A stretch of DNA of 17,277 bases from CAZRZN01 sp964604565 (lineage in GTDB: Bacteria; Pseudomonadota; Alphaproteobacteria; Rhodobacterales; Rhodobacteraceae), in the NCBI GenBank assembly GCA_964604565.1, contig CAZRZN010000066.1, positions 1 through 17,277 on the forward strand, written 5' to 3'. Under the pieces are notes generated by a model, which saw only the letters and a program-made list of their open reading frames with translations, did no database searches and was not told the origin of the DNA. Made by a program: the position numbers and the translations under genes. Positions 15,360 through 17,277 of the stretch are shown here, piece after piece. Within the stretch, counting starts at the first letter, position 1. Every line of letters begins with the position of its first letter.

Positions 15360-15985
15360 TCCGCGCGGCTCGCTAGGGCATTGACGGCGGCGACGGTGAT
15401 CGCGCTGCCACCCAGCCGCCCCGCGACGATCAGCGCCGGGACCGGCTGCGCCGCCCAAAGCGCCTCCTTGGATTCGCGCGCGCCGACAAAGCCGACCGGG
15501 CAGCCGATGATCGCGGCGGGGCGCGGGCAATCGGGATCCTCCAGCATTTCCAGCAGGTGAAACAGCGCCGTGGGCGCGTTGCCGATGGCCACCAGCGCCC
15601 CGTCCAGACGCGGGCGCCACAGCTCCAGCGCCGCGGCAGAGCGGGTCGTGCCAAGCTCTGCGGCAAGATCCGGCACCTGCGGGTCACGCAGCGTGCAGAT
15701 GACGTCGTTGGCCGCAGGCAGGCGCTTGCGCGTCACGCCCTCCGACACCATGAAGGCATCGCAAAAGATGGGCGCACCCGCCTCGAGTGCCGCGCGCGCC
15801 GTCGCGACCATGCCTGCGGAGACATGCACATCCCGTTCCAGCCCGACAAGGCCAGCGGCATGGATCATGCGCACGACAACCTGTTCCTCATCCGCGGCGA
15901 AACGGTCCAGCGCGGCCTCAGACCGGATGGTGGCAAAGCTTTCCTTGTAGATCGCCGCGCCGTCTTTTTCATAGCTGTAGGGCAT
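15356..15985 (-). CDS. cobH: CobH: precorrin-8X methylmutase
   Basis: A 209-residue enzyme that moves the methyl group from C11 to C12 of precorrin-8X to give hydrogenobyrinic acid. Seen: an N-terminal YEKDGAAIYKESFATIRSEA, the catalytic histidine H42 in VVVRMIHAAGLVG, GAPIFCDAFMVSEGVTRKRL, ALVAIGNAPTALFHLLEML and AAIIGCPVGFVGARESKEAL, all in CobH/CbiC order and spacing. Length fits. It starts three bases after the cobG stop, without a clear Shine-Dalgarno sequence, suggesting re-initiation by ribosomes finishing cobG. Confidence 0.97.
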   Translation of the reverse strand: MPYSYEKDGAAIYKESFATIRSEAALDRFAADEEQVVVRMIHAAGLVGLERDVHVSAGMVATARAALEAGAPIFCDAFMVSEGVTRKRLPAANDVICTLRDPQVPDLAAELGTTRSAAALELWRPRLDGALVAIGNAPTALFHLLEMLEDPDCPRPAAIIGCPVGFVGARESKEALWAAQPVPALIVAGRLGGSAITVAAVNALASRAE

Positions 15986-15988
15986 GGG

Positions 15989-17143
15989 TCAGGGCCTGAA
16001 ATTGTCCGTGATATCCGCAGGCCGCAGCCCCCGGCGATGCGGCTCATCCCACGGCCTCCCGGAGTTGACAAGGTCGAATGCGCCATCGCGCCCCACGAGG
16101 GTCACATCGGCGCGTTGCGGCCAAGCGCAGCCCTTGGCACAGCCAGCGACATGCCAGATCTGCCCGTCGGGGATACCGGGCGCAAGGCGGCGGGCCATGT
16201 CGCGCGTGCCGACACTGGCCTGCGAACACCCCGGCGCCCCGGTGCAGGCCTGCACGCGGCGCAGCGGATCGCCCGGCGTCAGGATCAGGTCGGAATGCTC
16301 GGGAACCGATGCGATACCGGGCAGAAACAGCATGCGGAAGGGCGTCACGCGTATCTGCACATCCTGCTCCGCGAGATGCGCCAGTCCCGCGGCGGTAAAC
16401 TGACCAAAGGCTGCGGCAACGCAGGTTCCCCTGCCCCATGCGCCGGGCTGGCACGGCGGCGCCGGGGCAACAGGCATGGCATCGCCGGACAGATGTTGCG
16501 GCACCCTTGCACCGGCGTCGAGGTGCCGCGCCATCCGCCCGCGCCCGTCCGCCCCGACGCCGCCGCTGTCCAGAAACCAGCGGGCCAGCGCCAGCGCCGC
16601 TTGAACCGCGCTTGCCCCGTCGGGCACCTGGCACCCCGTGGCCGCGCCATCGGCACGCAGCATCATGCCGGACTCCGTGCCCTCGATCCGGATGTCGCCA
16701 CTGACCTGCGCCAACTGCCGCCGTGGCCCGAGGTCCATGACAAAGCCGAACTTGCCCGGCAGCGCATCAAAGGCGGGCGCCGCCAGCCCGTCCAGCAATG
16801 CCCCCGCCATGGTTTCTGAGAGGTCACCGTTCTCCCGAAAGGGATCGAGGATCAGATTGCGCCGCGCCTCCGTCTCCGCCCCGCCGGGCAGCAGGTCCAA
16901 GTCCTCCAGTCCATCGATCAGCGCCGGATAATCGCGCTCATTCACGCCGCGAAGTTGCAGGTTTGCCCGCGCTGTCGCCTCGATCGCCCCGCTGCCAAAG
17001 CGCGTGGCCATCTCGGACAGTCCTGCCGCCTGCACGGGCGACAGCTGCCCCAGCGGCGGCCGCACCCGCACCACCAGCCCGTCCCCCGACCGCATCGGAC
17101 GATAGGCGCCGGGGCACCATCCCTTGACCTGCGGCGCGCTCAC
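15989..17143 (-). CDS. cobG: CobG: precorrin-3B synthase (Fe-S monooxygenase)
   Basis: A 384-residue iron-sulfur protein of the nitrite/sulfite reductase fold that uses O2 to make precorrin-3B from precorrin-3A; it marks the aerobic pathway. Seen: an N-terminal half-domain with VKGWCPGAYRPM, DGLVVRVRPPLGQLS and ARANLQLRGV (58-67), and the [4Fe-4S] cysteines C300 and C306 (ACTGAPGCSQ) and C335 and C339 (GCAKGCAWP). I choose a GTG start at 17143: it overlaps the cobN stop as GTGA, and GGAGG (17151-17155) lies seven bases upstream. A TTG 16 codons earlier is also in frame but lies within cobN coding sequence. CobH follows after three bases. Confidence 0.95.
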   Translation of the reverse strand: MSAPQVKGWCPGAYRPMRSGDGLVVRVRPPLGQLSPVQAAGLSEMATRFGSGAIEATARANLQLRGVNERDYPALIDGLEDLDLLPGGAETEARRNLILDPFRENGDLSETMAGALLDGLAAPAFDALPGKFGFVMDLGPRRQLAQVSGDIRIEGTESGMMLRADGAATGCQVPDGASAVQAALALARWFLDSGGVGADGRGRMARHLDAGARVPQHLSGDAMPVAPAPPCQPGAWGRGTCVAAAFGQFTAAGLAHLAEQDVQIRVTPFRMLFLPGIASVPEHSDLILTPGDPLRRVQACTGAPGCSQASVGTRDMARRLAPGIPDGQIWHVAGCAKGCAWPQRADVTLVGRDGAFDLVNSGRPWDEPHRRGLRPADITDNFRP

Positions 17144-17277
17144 TGGGCTGCCTCCAGTCCGGCAAGGATCGAATTCCGCCGCGTCTGCCAAAGCCCGGAT
17201 GCGCGCAGCGCGGCGAAACGATCGCGCATCGCCTCCAGCGCCTCGGGATTGGCCTCCTGCAAGAAGCCGGTCACATC
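17140..17277 (-). CDS. cobN: CobN, 3' end only: cobaltochelatase large subunit
   Basis: The last 45 codons of a gene running off the right edge, read from 17277 down to a TGA at 17142-17140. The residues include GFLQEANPEALEAMRDRF and ASGLWQTRRNSI, which match the C-terminal end of CobN and related magnesium/cobalt chelatase H subunits as I know them. CobN, with CobS and CobT, inserts cobalt into hydrogenobyrinic acid a,c-diamide using ATP, the step after CobB. The stop overlaps the GTG start of cobG by two bases of the GTGA motif. With so little sequence the call rests on this motif plus its place in the cob run. Confidence 0.82.
   Translation of the reverse strand, partial: DVTGFLQEANPEALEAMRDRFAALRASGLWQTRRNSILAGLEAAQ
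17151..17155 (-). promoter_or_regulatory. Ribosome binding site deciding the GTG start of cobG
   Basis: GGAGG on the minus strand, seven bases before GTG at 17143 and inside the last codons of cobN, supports GTG over the upstream TTG at 17191. Confidence 0.65.

Noticed and set aside
7839..17277. Cobalamin riboswitch controlling the cob genes
   Set aside because: I looked in the only sizeable non-coding gap (7839-7996) and at the gene junctions and saw no convincing B12-box context; the gap is downstream of cobF, so it would be in the wrong place. One may exist beyond the right edge.

Overview
The window looks like chromosomal DNA of a high-GC alphaproteobacterium, most likely a member of the Rhodobacteraceae (Roseobacter-type). 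The reasons are strong G/C bias at third codon positions, closely packed genes, and a complete run of aerobic-type (late cobalt insertion) cobalamin genes including cobG, cobF and the end of cobN. I see no insertion sequence, phage gene, CRISPR array, tRNA or rRNA.

Left part (1-3722): two translationally coupled PLP aminotransferases lie on the minus strand. One is of fold type I (DegT/DnrJ/EryC1/StrS family). The other is of fold type IV and resembles fungal (R)-selective amine transaminases. An MmgE/PrpD-family gene is divergent from them. Their substrates cannot be read from the sequence.

Middle part (3849-7838): a phosphoglycolate-phosphatase-like HAD gene lies on the minus strand. It is divergent from glmU-glmS on the plus strand, which make UDP-N-acetylglucosamine for peptidoglycan and lipopolysaccharide.

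Right part (7997-17277): in minus-strand reading order the genes are cobN (3' end only), cobG, cobH, cobI, cobJ, then cobL, cobE, cobM, cobB, cobA, cobF. cobK lies on the plus strand between cobJ and cobL. Together they cover uroporphyrinogen III to hydrogenobyrinic acid a,c-diamide: CobA, CobI, CobG, CobJ, CobM, CobF, CobK, CobL, CobH, CobB, with CobE as an accessory protein. The end of the cobaltochelatase subunit CobN is also present. Nearly all junctions overlap by a few bases. cobK and cobL are head to head with start codons sharing two bases, and cobK and cobJ overlap by 28 bp tail to tail, so cobK has no non-coding DNA on either side. No cobalamin riboswitch is visible in the window; the promoter for the cob run is probably beyond the right edge.

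I do not see a wholly new system. The points most worth a second look are the cobK arrangement, the aminotransferase/MmgE group of unknown purpose, the altered CobA motif, and a possible pseudoknot between glmS and cobF.
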